Positions 62,483 through 64,000 of a stretch of DNA of 64,000 bases are shown in pieces (within the stretch, counting starts at the first letter, position 1; each line of letters begins with the position of its first letter). The DNA lies in contig NZ_CP016438.1 of the NCBI RefSeq assembly GCF_001685355.1, positions 2,914,001 through 2,978,000 on the forward strand. Direction: 5' to 3'. Position numbers and translations under genes: made by a program. A model generated the notes under the pieces. The model was given only the letters and a program-made list of their open reading frames with translations, had not been told where the DNA came from and ran no database searches. The stretch is from Streptomyces lincolnensis (GTDB lineage Bacteria > Actinomycetota > Actinomycetes > Streptomycetales > Streptomycetaceae).

Positions 62483-63123
62483 CGGGTGGGCTCCAGGGTG
62501 TGGGGCAGTGTTCCCCAGGGATGATCTCCCGATCCGGGGACCGCGCAGTACACCGAGGCGCCGCGTGCGCGGGCGAGGCCGGCCGGATCGGCGCCGTGCG
62601 GAACGCCGTGGACGAGGTGGCACTGCCGTACGCCGGACGGCCCGCGCCAGGGCCGCAGTTCGCGGTACGCCGTCCAGGTGCCCTCGAAGGTCACGAGGAC
62701 GTCGGCGATGCGGGCGTAGCAGGGGTGGGGCGTGGTGCCGTGGTTGAGGACGAGCGTGTGGCAGCCGACGCCCCAGGCCGCCGTGGCGAGCAGTTGGTAG
62801 TGCCGGAACTCCTCGGGGCCCGCGGCCACCTGGTCCAGGAAGGCGCCGTCGGCGCCGTACCAGTCGCAGTGCCGGGCGAGGTCGGCGACGACCTCCGGGC
62901 GGGGCCGGTGGCCGTAGGCGGTGTCGGTGTACCCGAGCACGCGTACGCCCGCGCCCCGCAGCCGCTCGGCCACCTTCACGAAAGCCGGGTCGGGGCGGTC
63001 GCCGGGGCCGCTCGCCGGGTTGAGGACGACGCCGTAGAGGCGGGGCGCGGCCTCGACGATGGCGTCCCACTCGGCGGGGCGGACGGAGGGATGCTCGTAG
63101 TACGGGACCAGCAGAGTGCTCAT
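62479..63123 (-). CDS. spherulation-specific family 4 protein
   Basis: A 214-residue protein of the spherulin-4 family: LLVPYYEHPSVRPAEWDAIVEAAP, GVVLNPASGPGDRPDP, VLGYTDTAYGHRP and DWYGADGAFLDQVAAG. These match the barrel fold related to GH114/GH135-type exopolysaccharide hydrolases. No signal peptide is visible, so it is probably cytosolic or co-exported. ATG 63123 overlaps the preceding gene's stop (ATGA), and its own stop overlaps the polygalactosaminidase start, so all three are translationally coupled. Confidence 0.86.
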   Translation of the reverse strand: MSTLLVPYYEHPSVRPAEWDAIVEAAPRLYGVVLNPASGPGDRPDPAFVKVAERLRGAGVRVLGYTDTAYGHRPRPEVVADLARHCDWYGADGAFLDQVAAGPEEFRHYQLLATAAWGVGCHTLVLNHGTTPHPCYARIADVLVTFEGTWTAYRELRPWRGPSGVRQCHLVHGVPHGADPAGLARARGASVYCAVPGSGDHPWGTLPHTLEPTR

Positions 63124-64000
63124 CGGTGGGCGGTCGCTCTCCCCAGCAGGGCACAGACCAGGGCGGCCAGGGTGGCCGCGGCGGTGCCGTAGACGATCAG
63201 GCCGACCCGGTGCGGGTCGCCGGTGTGGGTGACCAGGGCGAGGGTCTGGGCGAGGGCGGCCGCGCAGCAGACCGTCGCCGCGCCGGCCACCGCGCCGAAG
63301 GACTGGAGCAGCAGACCGGTCCACAGGACGACACCCAGCAGGAGCAGCCCGGCCAGGCGGATGCCACCCAGGCTCTGCGCGTGCGGCCACAGGGCCGAGG
63401 TGAGGACGCTGAGGACGAGCAGGCTGGCCAGGTAGCCGGTCAGGCACTGGACGACCGTGCGGGCCGTGGTGCGCCAGAAGGCCTTGGGTGTGCTGCTGGA
63501 ACGCAGTCCGGCGAGGCTGCCGCTGCGGAAGCGGTACAGCAGCCACTCGGCTGGGCCCATGCTGAGGGTGAGTGCGACGGCGGCTGGGGCGGCGATGGCG
63601 CTCTGTTGGTCTCCCGTCAGGGCGTCTCCCAGGGAGGCGTAGACGACTAGGACGCCGGTGCCGAGGCCGAAGAGGGCGTAGGGGAGGGAGGCGGTGAGTC
63701 GAGGGCCCGTTGTCGTGGGTCGGCTGCGGGTCCATCGTGGCTGGTCGCGCAGTTCCCCGCGCCCCTTTCGGGGCGCTACCTCACGTAGGCCAAGTAGTGC
63801 CACCACTGTCAGCGAGCCCAGCAGCAGAATGAGCCTCGCGGCGTCCGGTACGGGATGCACGAACGTGAAAACGGCACCCACCGCCATCGGCGACAAAGCG
63901 GCCAGCAGCGCTCGTTCGCGGCCCATGACCAGCAGGACGGTCGCCGCGCCCAGGTAGACGGACTGGCCGGCGGCGAAGACCACCGCGGTCGGGTGGGCGG
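63120..64000 (-). CDS. multi-pass membrane protein, N-terminus beyond window
   Basis: At least 293 residues remain, with about eight or nine hydrophobic segments (for example LILLLGSLTVVALLGL, LAGLLLLGVVLWTGLLLQSFGAVAG and LIVYGTAAATLAALVCALLG). The frame is open to the window end, so the true start lies outside. It could be a polysaccharide exporter or anchor (PelG/Wzx-like), but I see no diagnostic motif. A dispersed repeat is read through at 63743-63765 and encodes KGRGELRDQP in a cytoplasmic loop. Its stop overlaps the spherulin-4 gene. Confidence 0.72.
   Translation of the reverse strand, partial: AHPTAVVFAAGQSVYLGAATVLLVMGRERALLAALSPMAVGAVFTFVHPVPDAARLILLLGSLTVVALLGLREVAPRKGRGELRDQPRWTRSRPTTTGPRLTASLPYALFGLGTGVLVVYASLGDALTGDQQSAIAAPAAVALTLSMGPAEWLLYRFRSGSLAGLRSSSTPKAFWRTTARTVVQCLTGYLASLLVLSVLTSALWPHAQSLGGIRLAGLLLLGVVLWTGLLLQSFGAVAGAATVCCAAALAQTLALVTHTGDPHRVGLIVYGTAAATLAALVCALLGRATAHR
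63743..63778 (-). repeat. dispersed repeat, copy 3 (inside a coding sequence)
   Basis: The 23-bp element at 63743-63765 is identical to the reverse complement of 6056-6078 and extends into a hairpin, GCGCCCC (63759-63765), loop, GGGGCGC (63770-63776). It lies within the membrane-protein frame at the right edge, where it is translated as KGRGELRDQP. Confidence 0.85.

Overview
The window is high-GC actinobacterial chromosome, almost certainly Streptomyces. The signs are third-position GC-rich codons, many GTG and a few TTG starts, genes that overlap by ATGA/GTGA, and products in the order known from the S. coelicolor glkA - qcr/cta - nadA - cobS region. There is no prophage, insertion sequence, CRISPR array, tRNA or rRNA. 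I count 57 protein genes; the first (PlsC-type acyltransferase) and last (membrane protein) run off the window.

Layout. 1-6.6 kb: acyltransferase, alpha/beta hydrolase, small membrane protein, EEP-family nuclease, glucokinase glkA with its upstream DUF5304 partner, an ArsA-like ATPase and a START-fold protein. 6.7-19.3 kb: envelope and lipid genes (phosphoesterase, FadD-type acyl-CoA ligase, cholesterol oxidase, PimB'-like mannosyltransferase, GT87 transferase, HExxH lipoprotein, two NlpC/P60 hydrolases, a NYN-domain protein and a zinc-ribbon protein). 19.4-27.4 kb: rhomboid protease, stand-alone RAM-domain protein, a small acidic protein with a two-component system, an SLC13-like permease, glycerate kinase and a SufS-like enzyme behind a SAM-IV riboswitch. 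27.4-38 kb: trpD and the respiratory core, ctaE-qcrC-qcrA-qcrB and ctaC-ctaD-ctaF, flanking an L,D-transpeptidase lipoprotein. 38-47 kb: a cysteine desulfurase-TusA fusion, an AdoK-like adenosine kinase, an acidic-tailed membrane protein, an IscA-type carrier, nadA and a Ser/Thr kinase with a beta-propeller. 47-54.5 kb: an RND transporter with a LuxR-type two-component pair, PspAA-PspA and a DUF3043 protein. 54.5-61.7 kb: two methyltransferases and cobU, cobT, cobS for the cobalamin nucleotide loop. 61.7-64 kb: three coupled genes resembling a galactosaminoglycan exopolysaccharide module.

The gene series (PlsC, ArsA, START, FadD, PimB', NlpC/P60, TrpD, CtaE-QcrCAB, CtaF-CtaC, AdoK, IscA-like, DUF3043, CobT, CobS) follows from memory the Mycobacterium tuberculosis Rv2182c-Rv2208 series. 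This is therefore mostly an ancient actinobacterial core neighbourhood with Streptomyces-specific insertions. The most interesting non-routine signals are the SAM-IV riboswitch, a duplicated response-regulator site flanking the 20.6-23.1 kb two-component operon, a methyltransferase with a histone-H1-like tail, a CobU fused to a degenerate metallo-beta-lactamase domain, a dispersed repeat read through inside a membrane-protein gene, and the right-edge exopolysaccharide module.
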